Assembly (NCBI GenBank): GCA_047967505.1
Contig: CM106539.1
DNA length: 64,000 bases
Reading direction: 5' to 3' (one strand)
Origin: Dipteris shenzhenensis
Lineage: Eukaryota; Polypodiophyta; Polypodiopsida; Gleicheniales
The notes beneath the pieces are model-generated. The model made no database searches, was not told the origin of the DNA, and saw nothing but the letters and a program-made list of their open reading frames with translations. A program made the translations under genes and the position numbers. Below, one piece after another: positions 1 to 11,900 of this stretch. Position 1 is the stretch's first letter. Each line of letters begins with the position of its first letter.

Positions 1-193
1 CAAACTCAAGACTACAATGTCACTGTATTGAAATGAGTATGAAGATTACAACGTGTGGACATGCCTAGTACGCTGCTCACTCGGAGTTCGCGTATAGTAA
101 ATATATGACAGCGATCGCTTGATTGCAAAGACTCATGTCGGTCAAAGTGTCACTCTTTCTCCATCAAGCCGAGCTTAAAAGAGTGCCAATTAC

Positions 194-419
194 CTTATCC
201 AATGTCCAAAAGAAAATCTCGCCGCTACCAACTGCGCCATTCCGTTGTATTTGCGAGGCTGCCAAAGAATGATGTCCCAAACAGACCAATCCATTGCGAG
301 GGCAGGCACAATTCAAGCGATGGGGGAGATGGTGTCCGATGGCGAGGTCCCAACAAGCTAATCCAGCATCGGCAACAGAGGAGGAGACGATTAGAGCTTC
401 TTTGGGACAAGCCAGTGTG
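194..419 (-). pseudogene. Duplicate of exon 1 of the IPI3/WDR18-like gene
   Basis: The minus strand carries the same first coding exon as the gene at 15094-15319, and bases 1-540 match 14921-15460 closely. The frame is open and encodes the WD40 start with the motif GLACWDLATGHHLP, ending in GATAAG before a GTAATT donor. At the equivalent of the predicted acceptor the AG reads AA, and exons 2-8 are not beside it. The window begins about 50 bases before the place where exon 2 would lie. It could therefore be the first exon of another gene copy extending off the left edge, or an orphan fragment. Confidence 0.6.
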
Positions 420-871
420 TTGGAGGCGATGGCTCAAACTAGAAGATGTGAAGGAAAGAGAGAAACCATAGCCAATTTGGAAAATTTATAGTCACCATGG
501 TTCCACAGAGTGTAGCTCATGCTGGCACTGAGACAATCAATCAGTGAGCACTAAGCCTTTTAATTCAAAATTATCGTGATTGCCATTCATCCTGACATGC
601 CATACCTTTCATCATGACTCGTGTATTCAAGGAGTCCACACAGGCTACGCAAAGTCCTTTCTAGGACCAGGGCGACAGTTGGCCCTTCCTGGTTGGCCGT
701 CAAGGTAAGTCGGGGAGGCCACGTGGAGGATTCTCGTGAGTTTTGGCTGAGATTTTGAGTGGAGGATTCCGGGTTTTAGGAGGTCAGAGGTGGACGATCA
801 TGATGTAATCCTGGCCAACCACAGCGACCTTGATGAAGTAGGGAAAGGGAGCCGGCGGCACCCATTTCCCC

Positions 872-917
872 CTCATAAAATGGCGAGCGCGCAAGTAGCT
901 TGCGACCATTTTATGAG
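872..917. repeat. Perfect foldback hairpin (12-bp outer arms)
   Basis: CTCATAAAATGG at 872-883 is exactly repeated in inverted form at 906-917. Inside, CGCAAG (890-895) pairs with CTTGCG (899-904) around a 3-nt loop. The result is a long, slightly bulged stem that could form a cruciform. Function is unknown; it may be the remnant of a foldback or MITE-like element. Confidence 0.75.
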
Positions 918-1350
918 CGGGAAAGGCCAGCCCCCCCTTTCCCAGCCCGCCATCGTCAAAGGCTTGGGGAGAGGGATTACAAGCTAACACGTGTACATTC
1001 AGAGATGGTAGCATCCGGGCATGTTGTTTCCAGTAGGTGATTTTAGGGAGGGCATTATGATGAGGAACAAATTCTGATTGGAATGTCCAGGTTGATATTC
1101 CCTCCACCCAAGACTATGATAGTTGATGGCTCCACAGTAGCAATAGCTGACGAACTAGTGCACCTCAGTTCGTAGTGGAATCCCTTAGGAAGACTCTTAC
1201 TGCCTGTCATCAGGCTTTACTCGATTCCCTACGTGTCAACTGCATGTATTCGATTCCCTCTCACCTTGCTATGTTCGATTCCCTTAGAAAGAATATTGCT
1301 TATGTGCATGTGTACGGCCATGCAAGAAAAAACACATCAACAAGACACAC

Positions 1351-1416
1351 TGTGTGTGTGCACGTGCGCATGCTCGCTCACAGTGTGTGCACGTGCGCAT
1401 GCTCGCTCGCACATGC
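1351..1416. repeat. 29-bp tandem duplication, alternating purine-pyrimidine
   Basis: A unit containing GTGTGCACGTGCGCATG is present twice in tandem with a 29-bp period. The tract is largely alternating purine and pyrimidine, the pattern that favours Z-DNA. Confidence 0.7.
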
Positions 1417-1479
1417 AATGATCAATAATTTGTTACACTCCTTTTTCTCCATGATTGCATCACCTTCCAGAATATGAGA

Positions 1480-1503
1480 GGGGGAGGGGGAGGGGGAGGG
1501 GGA
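1480..1503 (+). repeat. (GGGGGA)4 tract, G-quadruplex-capable
   Basis: Four consecutive runs of five G, each followed by a single A, occupy 1480-1503. This fits the four-run G-quadruplex pattern. It lies in otherwise unassigned sequence. Confidence 0.8.
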
Positions 1504-3188
1504 GCCGGTAAGAAATGAAAATTTAGAGAGGAAAAACTCGAGGGGGAGAGGGAAGGGGAAGATAAAGTAGAGGGAGATGCCAACAAGTATGGTGAGGGAT
1601 CCAAGCGACCAAGCATTAGGTCAAGAACATATCCCTCAACTACTATGTTTGTGGAGGATTGTAGGGAGGCAAAATGACATCTTTTTGGGAACCTTAAATT
1701 CTTGTCCTATCATCTCATCATTTTAGCAACCTTGTACTTTTAACAATGTTCCCGTTCAAAAATTTACAAAATCTTCTATAGACTCGTGTCCTTCATAAGA
1801 GGGGAAAGGCAAAGAGAGAGGGGGCGAGAGGGAGAAAGAGAGACCGAGAGACTTTAAAGTAAAGAGATTTTCTAAAATCCAAAGAGAGGCAGAGAGTCAT
1901 AAAAGGGATAAAAAGAACTTTGAAAGGTTGAATTGAAGGGGCAACTATATTCCAAGGCGTAGACTACCATACCTTAAGCTTTATCTCATCAAGTATAAGA
2001 GTCTTACATAGTTTTTGCTTGACTTGAGGGCCTTTACCCATTCTATAAATCCAAATCATTGAAAAATGGCTCTAAAGGCTACACATGTTATAGAATTTTG
2101 TTTGGAGAAATAGATATGGATGAGGCATTTGAGTCATTCAATTTCACTCAATTTACTAATCTAAATAGCCAAGACATAGGACCAATCTCATAAGCAAGTT
2201 GCAACAATAGGCATGGGCTCTAGCTCAATTGCTCCTTGAGAGTATAGAAATTAATGTTTACTTTATGCAATTTTGTGAGCTCTTTTCTATCACTTTTTTT
2301 TGCTCTAGACATTATGTTTATCTTAATTTATTTTGTGGACATGCTTTGAAGTAAATATTATTTTGAGAAAAGTACACTCTATCTCCTAATTCATTTTTAC
2401 ATGCTTTGAAATGGTTTTGCATGCTCTTCAAGATCACATATAAATTTCTAAAGCAAAATAGGTTGAACATAACTTTGACATTGGTTTACAGCATACCTTT
2501 AACATTGATCTAACTCTAGCATGAAGTACACAACTCCCACATTGATCTAATGCACCCGTTTTCTAGAGCAATCCTTGTACCTTGGAAATACTAGCCCGTT
2601 GACTGCCACTTGACTCTTTGAAAACCATTTCCAACTCACAATGTTGATTCTAGCGGTCATGTGTACAATACTATCGATTTCGCATTGGGCAACATGCATC
2701 ACTAAAAGATCTATCTTTTGACTATTTGTAGAAAACTAGGAGAGAAGAGCTGAGGAGTTTGATAAGCAACATTCATGCAACGTGGTAAGAGGAAGCAATG
2801 GAGGAGAACCATAACAATAAGATACTCCAACACATCATGTATAGTATTGACTATCACAAAATAAGGAGGCCCCTTGTGCTCCACACCTTACACACAAGGC
2901 ACCACCTTACTATATATGCTACCAAGTCCTATCCAATATCCACATGTTCCAATCACCTTGACTATCAAATTTTAGCACCCCCGTCAATATGAACTAAGAG
3001 AGGAGTATTGCACTACATCAAGTAATATACAAAATGCAAGAAGCCTTTATCAATAGGCTTATTACAAGGTTTTGGATAATAAGGAGACATGGTACAAGGA
3101 CTAGAGAAGCGTATTTGGTAAATAATTGATTAAGGTCCCTTCTTTCTTTTTACTGGTGCACTCTCTACTCAAGTGGTCATTTGTCCTT

Positions 3189-3455
3189 TTAGGCGTAGGG
3201 TGCTTCTTGAAGCTGTTCCTTTTTGTAGTAAGAACAATGCTTCATAATAGTTGATGTGCTCGATGTAGATGCTCTAGTGGAGTTACTTAACTTCTTCTCA
3301 TCAAGAAGAGAAGAGATAACACCCTCATGTGTACGATTGTGTACATTTTTTAAGGTTGTGACCAAATTAGAGTATGATTTAGCCACATCAATGGGAAGCA
3401 TGATGATTTCATACTCCTCTTCAATTGTAGCTTTTAGTGATGCATTTTGGACCAT
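3189..3455 (-). pseudogene. Copia-type gag C-terminal fragment
   Basis: The 88-codon frame contains a segment (SYSNLVTTLKNV followed by EGVISSLLDEKK) that fits the conserved C-terminal gag pattern of Ty1/copia elements. In that pattern a 'sY.nLV.tL' block is followed by 'LL.EE' and then a zinc knuckle. Here the knuckle is degraded: a CSYYKKEQ segment replaces CxxCxxxGH. Frames upstream of it on the minus strand carry several stops. The homologous copy at 23933-24247 has a longer open N-terminal part. It would have been nucleocapsid; it is almost certainly non-functional. Confidence 0.5.
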
Positions 3456-4080
3456 AAGCCCCTTTGTGCAAAAATGCCAAGATCACTGTGAGTAATCTCA
3501 AGGCTAAAGCACCATGTAATTTTTCCATCTTATCCCATTTTAGCAATGCTAGCTATTTCAACTAACATCTACTTTGCTAGTTACCAAGCTTAATATGAAA
3601 AAAGATGCCAGGAATAGCATAGAAGGCTTTTTTAGGACGAAAATGCCAAAAAAATATCTTCCGTGCTTGATGCTACATCACGGGTCTTCTGTCCATCACT
3701 GTTGTTGGCTTTTAGCTCAGTCATCCTTATGCCTTTCTGTAGTTATGTTAATTCTTAGTATAGCTAGTAGCAGCTTGTCTATGCATCAAGTTCTTCATTT
3801 GTAGTCATCTCCGTCTCCTATTTCTTTTCTCTTCCTAATAGAAGAGGGAATGACTGAATTCGATGAGTAGAATAATCTCCCATGGATTGTTTAGGACTCC
3901 CTCATAGAATAGGATAGGAGAAGGACTAACTCTCTCTCAAATATCTCACAAGAAGATATGAATGAATGGAATAGATAGAAATCTCTCAACAGAATGAAAG
4001 AATGCTACTGAACAAAATCACTCATTCTCAAGCTTTCACTCTCTCACAAGGATCGGAATGCCTGAACAGAAGGCAAGGTA

Positions 4081-4092
4081 GCTTTGATACCA
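4081..4092 (-). promoter_or_regulatory. Primer binding site of the minus-strand copia remnant
   Basis: On the minus strand this reads TGGTATCAAAGC, one base from the usual plant copia site TGGTATCAGAGC, which pairs with the 3' end of initiator tRNA-Met. It directly abuts the CA end of the LTR at 4093. Confidence 0.75.
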
Positions 4093-4262
4093 TGAACAAA
4101 TATGGAGAGGGAGAGAAGAAGAGTGGAGATGAGGAGAGGGCATAGAGAGCACACCTCAAATGAATAATATTACACTATATAACATTGAAAAGAATAATTA
4201 TATACATATCTGATTAGGGTTAGGGCTACTGTTAGGGTTTTCAATCCTATACTTTTATAACA
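4093..4262 (-). repeat. 5' LTR (170 bp) of the minus-strand copia remnant
   Basis: On the minus strand it starts TGTTATAAAAG and ends TTTGTTCA, next to a primer binding site. The homologous LTR at 25066-25227 is cut short at its outer end. It contains a telomere-like TTAGGGTTAGGG stretch that belongs to the LTR rather than to a telomere. Confidence 0.65.
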
Positions 4263-5189
4263 TTATTTTGTGTTAGTGTTATGCAGAAGATTAACATGAC
4301 ATTCGAATGAAACTTCAACAATCTAGAAATCCTAGATTCCACATGAGTCAAAGCACACTAGAGGTCAACGTCATAGCTCCATTGTTGCCTCTTATAGAGT
4401 TTGATCCATCACCTTCCTCCCCTTGGCTTCCAAAGTTCTATGTTGTTTGACTTCTCCTTCGCCTTTTTGTATATCCGTATTACAGGGAGAGTGGAAGTAA
4501 TGGTTGCTCTTCCTTATCCACGCTTGCTCCTCTTTTGAGAATATGTCGTAAATCTTAATATTTCGAACTTATAGGAAGGCAACTGAGGAGTGCTTCCCTC
4601 TTCCTCAAATTTCCTAGTTTCGAGACAGCCTGAAACGTGCTGAAATGCGGGTTGTGTGACCCCAAAACAACCCCCAATGTTCAAAAAATTCCACTTGCTT
4701 TTGGCAAATTTGGTATCACGTCGCATTTTCGCCTCTCGTACGTCTCAAATCGCCACCTGTACATTGCCCGTATGCTGAAATCAAAATTCATATATATATA
4801 TACCTTTGTAAGACTAGAATAAGTCCAATCATACAAATTTAGATTTTTTGTTGTTGTAAAGATCAAAAATCTACACAAAAAATAAAAGAGAAAATAAAAG
4901 AGAATATGAAAGAGAAGAAAAAAGAGGTAAACAAAAACTTTTAAGAAAAACAAAAGGAAGACATACTTAGCAAGCAAAGCAACACTTATGTCGTCATCAG
5001 TGTCCAAGCATAAGCAACTATAATGGGTTTCTAAAGACAGAGTCTCTTAGGCAAACCCAGTGCTTACTAAAATACGTCAAATAAACAAAAGAGAAAGAAA
5101 ACAAGAAATAAAGAAGAAAGGAAGCAAGTGACTAAGCAAAAATAAACAAGCAAGTCAAGAAACAAAATCTTCCAAAAAACTGGAATATC

Positions 5190-5192
5190 GCT

Positions 5193-5225
<33 letters not shown>
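5190..5225. repeat. (CTCTCA)n microsatellite
   Basis: About five tandem copies of the hexamer CTCTCA. Confidence 0.8.
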
Positions 5226-5365
5226 AGCTAAATGGTCCTTTACACTTATGTATTGTTTCCTACAAAGAGTCAAAAATACATTTCTAACTTAGAAAGCACA
5301 AGCATACTCAAACAAACTCTCTTTTGAAACTAAAAGAAAAACAAGCTATTCAGCTCCCCGCTTTT

Positions 5366-5493
5366 CAGCCCATACATTTGCCTTTAGCCTTTAGCCCGTC
5401 CAGGTGCAGCACGGACATGAATCAAAATTCAGCCCATACATTTGCCTTTAGCCTTTAGCCCGTCCGAGTGCAGCACGGACATGAATCATTTCA
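5366..5493. repeat. 64-bp tandem duplication
   Basis: The unit beginning CAGCCCATACATTTGCC occurs at 5366 and again at 5430 with very few differences. Each unit also carries an internal CCTTTAGCCTTTAGCC duplication. Confidence 0.85.
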
Positions 5494-5917
5494 TGTATCT
5501 TTTTCAATTCTAAAATATGACCATTGATGCTTGAATCTACAATGCTGTGTTGTTAATTTTCTGATTTAGAAATTAGTAATGTGTTTCAAGCATCCAATTT
5601 CAAGTTCTAAGTGACATCAAATGTTTGTGCACTATGTTTCACAAAGAGAAGTTCGTTTAAACCTTCAGAACTATTGGGGGCATGCTTCAAGACGGAATTA
5701 TAATACTTGAAACCATTAAACATTAAACTTTTATTTGTAGGCACCTTGCCTTTCAGTTTTATACAAGTGAGCTTGTGAGGACAAAAATTCACTGCATGCA
5801 GATTTCTCAATTCGACTTTACAGCTACTGGAGCTAGGAAAACAATATACATTTCAGCTATTTATTTATATTACAAGCAAGCACTCTCAGCATGGCGGCTC
5901 AGCTTCTTTGGCAGGGC

Positions 5918-8900
5918 TTAGGAACCATTTTCAGCAGGGGAATGAATCAGCTGGAAGAACAAAGAGCTTAGCATCTCATTTTGTTGAGAGTACTCTCTCC
6001 CTGTTTTCAATGCACGATCTTTTTTCCCCTCCAATATGTTGATCTTCATTTGTAATGCTGCAGGAGTTGACTCATGCTGCAAACAGAATATGTAAATGTT
6101 ACCAAAGTTATAACAATACCTAAAAGCTTCATGAACTCTGTATGGGGAAAATAAACCTAAGAAATCAGTTTCTACAATCATATCTGCAACAGGATGTTGA
6201 TAGCTGCCTTCTACAAATAAGATACAAGCACATCAAAACTACAATGCGAGTGCAGTGACTTAAATTCCTGAAGCAGGGAATGTTTCACAATGAATGGCTA
6301 TGCAATGGAAGAAGGACTCTTTTGAGGTAAATTGCAGAAGAGAAATTTACAAACAACCTTGTGGAATTAATCATCCTTAATTCCTGGATATAAAGAACAG
6401 TGTTTTCCTTCTTTTTTAACTTTTTTCTCATTTGTTGGGGAGCGGAAAGAGATATATTAAACTAATAGGAGGGAATAATCAAATTGGCGTGAGAAGAATA
6501 CTGTTGTGTCTTTTTTGGGTAAAACTAAGTGCTCACACGACCATGATTAAGCCTGTGGGAGAAGATCTATACTGAAAAACAATTTGAAAAAAAGTAATAC
6601 CTATGACTTATTTTAAAGAAATAAAGTGCTTCACAAGGTGAGTCTCACTATTGAGCCATATCTAAACAATCCAATGTAAAGAGTAAAAGTCAACCTCATA
6701 TCATGCTCTATGAACCAAAAGAAGTCCAAACCCTGAGAAAGCAAACCCCTAATCTGTATCATCCTGAAAATCTGTTTTCATCAACCATATGTACAATTCT
6801 ATATTTGACCCACGAATGCAAGCTCTTAAGCAATTGCAATGATTGATCTACATTCATCTAGATCTCTCTCTTATATCAACTTCAGCTCAGCTTCACAAGG
6901 ACATTGCTAGTAGACGTATTAGATCAGGCAAAGAAAATCCTCTCCATAACTTGTTTAGCATAAAATGGCTACCCAAATGCATCATCAGAGATGAAAATCT
7001 TTCGAGTATCCAAAAAAAAAAAAAGAAATTGTCCCAACCTTCATTTCAAAAAGCTGATTCTCCAAAGAACTTCCACTATACAAATGTCCTTGCCTGGCTT
7101 CTCCATTGTTTGGAACAGATGCAGGCAACAGCACAAGGGGGTCTCGATGAGAATAAAAGTCCCAGGATCGATTTGAGCTCCTGATTAAATCAGAAAACGG
7201 ACTAGACAATGTACTAACTCTGCAAAAACTATGTTCATAATCTTTGCATTGTCCAAATATATGTGCCTCAGGTATGACCAAAAGGTTAGTTACGGGCCCT
7301 GCATCATCCATGCATCAGAAAACAATCCTTCAAAAAACCCATGAAACTGTGATCCTTCTTGCTTCTGTCAACTGGCAATGAGACCCACTTACACAAGCCT
7401 CAAACAGAAACCCTAATCTAGCTAACTTTGAAGCATAATGTTTCGGGCCTACCTTTAGTGTACAGTTCCCTGACAACATTTCCAGTAAGAGTATCCCACA
7501 CGCATACACAACCGTCTTCTGAACCAGATGCTAGACACCTTCCATCAAAATTGATAGCTAAAGCTGTAACTGGGGACCTGTTTGGAACGCCACAACAAGT
7601 GTTTATATTTTATAATGAGGAACATGTTTAAGCCTACACGCCTAATAACTAGAAGCATACAGGAAAATACAATGTAGTGCTCATGCTAGCTTCACCTGTG
7701 AGCGAGAAATTCGGGGAAAAGACCACTAATATCAATATTAGATACACATAATGGCCATTGATTCACAGCTCGAACAAATATTTTCCCATCCGTTGTCCCA
7801 GCATACAATGACTGCTCATTGGGATGTAAAACAAGGGAATTGATTGCTGACTGCAATTGAATCGACTGCAAGAGCTTCCCAGGCCCCAGTCCCCAAACCT
7901 ACAAATGCAGTTGCAGCAAATGTCACAATTCATAAGTCTACCAATCCGGACCATATCACACTCCTACTGTGTAAAACCTTATGGAAGAAAAGGGAAATGG
8001 ATACATGGAGCAGGAAAGTGATCAATTATCTCATCCTGAGTAGCCAAACAAACCTGCAAATCATATTTGAGCTGATACAACCACTAAGCATATAACAGAG
8101 TGAAAGGACAGCTGGATCACCCTGGTTATTTGCAACGAGAATGCAAATACATCATAATATTGTTGGAATGGTCACCTCCCCATTTGTAAGCCCCCAAATG
8201 AGGAGAGAGTGGGGGAGGGAGACCTAGGGCAGGATGTGCCCAAGAGAGAAGAGAGGGGGCTGCCACATGGGCAGCACCTCACATCAAAGAGACCAGCATG
8301 GCTGCAACGGAACGGACCGAACCTGTGGAAGGAGTACAAGGCGGGGACAGCAAGTCCTCGATCTTACCTGGCAGAAGGTCAGTCAGGGGCAGCAGACATG
8401 GCGCGGGACTGCACAGACAAAGGTGCCTATGTGGAGGGCATCTGTGTGCAGATGGACAGCCTGCAACAGAGCCTATAGGTGGCGCAACCATGGAAGGGAG
8501 CAGCAGCACCTGGGTCAGCCATTGGCTGAGGATGGTGGGTCTGGTTGGAGCCAGCAGATCAGGCCTGTAGATGGGCTGGCCAGGGGGGCTGAATCCCTGG
8601 AACAAAGGCTGAAAAAGGGCATAGAAAAGACCCTTATATAGGGCCCTGCTTGGGCTGGTAGGGGCAGCCAACCAGGTCGGTTTTTTAGGGCAGGAAGAAC
8701 TGACCAGGTCGGCCAGATCTAGGGGCCTGGGTCAGTAGATTTTGCCAGCCCCTTGGGGCCTATAAAAGCAGAGGCCTCGGGCCTCATTTCATATCCAGCA
8801 ACCAGCAGTTCTGGGGCAGAAAGGAGCAGCAGGAAGCCTACTCTCTGGGCCTATCTACAGGAGGTGAGAGAGTGCAACGAGGACTTGCAGCAGCAGAAAA

Positions 8901-11900
8901 GTCCCATCAGAAAGGAGCAGCAGGGAGGTTGTTGTCTTGGGCCTCATCACTGGTGGAGAAGAGAGCTAACACTAGCTGCAGACTTAGCTGAGGGTGCTGC
9001 CCACCTAGGCTGGTGCAAAGACAGCAAGGTGGAAGGGATCTGGACGGAAAGTCTACTTACGCTCGAGGTGGAGCACGTGGGCTCGAGTCTAGAGATAACT
9101 GGTAGATAGGAGAAAGACCTTGTGGTAAGATCAGAGGACCACACCATTGGTGGGACTCTGGATCTATCTCTTTTGTATTGTGTCCATAGTTTTGGACGGA
9201 AATATATATTTTGGTGGTTTCTCTATCTGGCTGGTTCATTGTCTATTTTGAGTCTGCACATCTATATTATGCACATTAAGTAAAGACGTTTGTAATTACA
9301 CACCCCACATGCACACTGTGTGAGCTCTTGGGCATTACTATAAGTCTTCCGCTATCTGTACCCTCCGTTGGGTCATTTCTAACAAATATCCCCTCTGACA
9401 AGCCATGTTGCAAAAAAGCAGTGGGGAAATGAAGAAAGCATAGGATCAAGAGTTAGGAGAAGGGTGCCTGTTTTATAGTGACAGGTAGGCTGCATTGCAA
9501 TTCTCCTAGTGAGAAGGTGAAGAAGAGCTTTATATAATATAGCATGGCTGATTTTGGGGTACGCTAAAGATGGCTTGTCATTTGAATCTGACCATCCTCC
9601 CATAAAACTCAACCTTGAAGCTAAATTTTTTCTCCTCTCTTCCAAAATGAAGGATTATGGAACTTTCATGTGATCCAATCACCTTGGAGCACACTCTAGC
9701 CCCGTACGCACAAGAGTTGGCCCCTCCATCCACCGTTAGCTAGATCATCCAAATATATCCCATGCTGCCCTAAACTTCAGTGTTTGTTGGTAGTCTATTC
9801 AGCAACTAAGCAATCCCCAATTTATGGGGCAATCAAACAGCTCACAGGCCAGCCAAAAGGCCAGCCATCTCAGCCAAACAAATGGCCAGAAAGTCCAGCT
9901 GGTCTGGCCGACCAGAACTGGCTGACCAGTTGGCCGACCAGCAGGCAGGCCCACCGACCAGCTGGCCGACCAGCTAGGTCTGGCCTATAAAAGGCTTCTG
10001 CCCCCACACTTCCTTGGACAAGACAGGACCTGCAGCGCTCCTCTTCTCCACCATCCTTTGCTGCAGCCCCGCCTACTCCATCTACCTCTCCTCTTCAGAT
10101 CTGCTCCTCTCTGCCTCCTCTCTGCCTTCTTTCTCTGCCTCTTCTTCCTGCCTCCTATCTGCTCCATCTTCTGCTCCAGATCTGTCCCATCCTACTCCAG
10201 ATCTGTCCCCTTCTGCTCCTCTGCTCCAGATCAGCTCCTTATGCCTCAGATCAGCTCCTTTTCTTCATCATGTTGCTATTCCAGATAGCCTGAAGGTTCC
10301 TTCCTCAGAGCATGCTGGTTTTCAGCCATTTCCTAGGGCAGCTCCAGCCCTTCATCATCCTCGTCATCATTGAGCTACACGGAGGACTGCGTTACGCTCC
10401 CTCTGCTGCTATCTTTTCTACTGTCTCTCTACATGGAATCATCTTTCTGATTCACCTCAGCCACGGTCCTTCAGACACGACGGCTTGAGGTTCTTGTATT
10501 CAGTTTTTCATATTACCGATAGGCACTATGTTCTCTGAGTTCCGTTCTTCAGTTGTATCTAAGTATTGTCTATTTTCTGATCGCTCCACTGCAAACCCTA
10601 TCGTTTCTCTATATGGTATCAGAGCCATGGTGATCTAAAGACCCCAGATCTCAGGTGATCTAAAGATCCTGCTTCTTCATGGAGGCCATAGGTACAGGGA
10701 GCATCACTCCTATGAACATATCAGTTTCCTCTTCATTCCGCTGCGCACTAGGGGAGAGAACTCCATCTTCTACTCCCATCCCTCCCTCCTTTTATAGGTT
10801 TCTGGCTTGACACTCTCCATTCCTTCGAAAGAGGGGGTCATGATCCTTCACCTCTACCATCATCGGCATCAACTTCCAGGATCTACAAGTTCTCCCGAGG
10901 CGGGACCCTTTCTGTTCAGATGTGTCTGGATGACTGTTATCCCTACACGAAGCTCCAAGCACACAATGTTTGCCCCTCAAAATTGGCAATTGAGAGGGGG
11001 TATTCAGCAACTAAGCAATCCCCAATTTATGGGGCAATCAAACAGCTCACAGGCCAGCCAAAAGGCCAGCCATCTCAGCCAAACAAATGGCCAGAAAGTC
11101 CAGCTGGTCTGGCCGACCAGAACTGGCTGACCAGTTGGCCGACCAGCTGGCAGGCCCACCGACCAGCTGGCCGACCAGCTAGGTCTGGCCTATAAAAGGC
11201 TTCTGCCCCCATACTTCCTTGGACAGGACAGGACCTGCAGCGCTCCTCTTCTCCACCATCCTTTGCTGCAGCCCCGCCTGCTCCATCTACCTCTCCTCTT
11301 CAGATCTGCTCCTCTCTACCTCCTCTCTGCCTTCTCTCTCCCTCTTCTTCCTGCCTCCTATCTGCTCCATCTTCTGCTCCAGATCTGTCCCATCCTACTC
11401 CAGATCTGTCCCCCTCTGCTCCTCTGCTCCAGATCAGCTCCTTATGCCTCAGATCAGCTCCTTTTCTTCATCATGTTGCCATTCCAGATAGCCTGAAGGT
11501 TCCTTCCTCAGAGCATGCTGGTTTTCAGCCATTTCCTAGGGCAGCTCCAGCCCTTCATCATCCTCGTCATCATTGAGCTACACGGAGGACTGTGTTACGC
11601 TCCCTCTGCTGCTATCTTTTCTACTGTCTCTCTACATGGAATCATCTTTCTGATTCACCTCAGCCACGGTCCTTCAAACACGACGGCTTGATGTTCTTGT
11701 ATTCAGTTTTTCATATTACCGACAGGCACTATGTCTTATGAGTTCCGTTCTTCAGTTGTATCTGAGTATTGTCTATTTTCTGATCGCTCCACTGCAAACC
11801 CTATCGTTTCTCTATATAGTCCCCATCAGCACTCACTACCCATCTGCAATTCACAATGAGATTCGGTTACCTTCACATTTGGCAGAATTCCCAAACTAAT

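Larger units (their letters stand above)
421..2335. other. No gene recognised; small structural repeats only
   Basis: Apart from the hairpin, alternating purine-pyrimidine duplication and G-run listed separately, I see no supported coding region here. The short motif CGATTCCCT recurs three times at about 1220-1290. Bases 1800-1900 are purine-rich (GA). The open frames here are short and lack splice or protein-family support. Confidence 0.5.
2336..4262 (-). mobile_element. Decayed non-autonomous copia-type LTR element, copy 1
   Basis: The element reads on the minus strand. Its 5' LTR is 4093-4262, starting TGTTATAAAAG and ending TTGTTCA, with an initiator-tRNA-Met-type primer site immediately after it (4081-4092). 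A leader follows, then a gag-like coding piece (3189-3455), then about 850 bases without recognisable pol. The same sequence recurs at 22650-25227, where it carries extra inserts at about 23515-23835, 24245-24350 and 24585-24795. The 3' LTR was not identified, so the left boundary is only where the two copies begin to match. Confidence 0.6.
4263..5917. other. No gene recognised; AT-rich with two small repeats
   Basis: No frame here has family or splice support. The right end approaches the last exon of the WD40 gene and should contain its 3' UTR (leftward from 5917). Two local repeats are listed separately. Confidence 0.5.
9796..11816 (+). mobile_element. Complete short LTR element with non-canonical TA...TA termini
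   Basis: Two LTRs (9796-10613 and 11001-11816) flank only 387 bp. Both start TATTCAGCAACTAAGC and end TCTCTATA. The target duplication TAGTC is at 9791-9795 and 11817-11821. The primer site TGGTATCAGAGCC (10614-10626) directly follows the left LTR, and the purine tract TGAGAGGGGG (10991-11000) directly precedes the right LTR. The empty site is visible at about 17545 and 19730, where the flanks are continuous. The internal region has only a ~43-codon frame starting ATGGAGGCC at 10679, possibly a remnant gag start. The element must rely on another element's enzymes. By eye the LTRs differ at about 15 positions (near 2%). Confidence 0.92.

Noticed and set aside
4211-4240. Telomere-like TTAGGGTTAGGG
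   Set aside because: Only two or three imperfect units inside an LTR, with related sequence in the LTR half at 50700; not an interstitial telomere.
7428-8095. Plus-strand frames of 60-80 codons
   Set aside because: They overlap minus-strand WD40 exons 5 and 6 or the adjoining introns, which have phase-consistent splice sites.
8234-8671. Overlapping 90-135 codon frames on both strands
   Set aside because: All fall inside the solo LTR; no match to gag or pol.
10014-10373. Ser/Leu/Pro-rich frame of 119 codons
   Set aside because: It lies wholly within a pyrimidine-rich LTR and is not kept at the same length in the other LTR.
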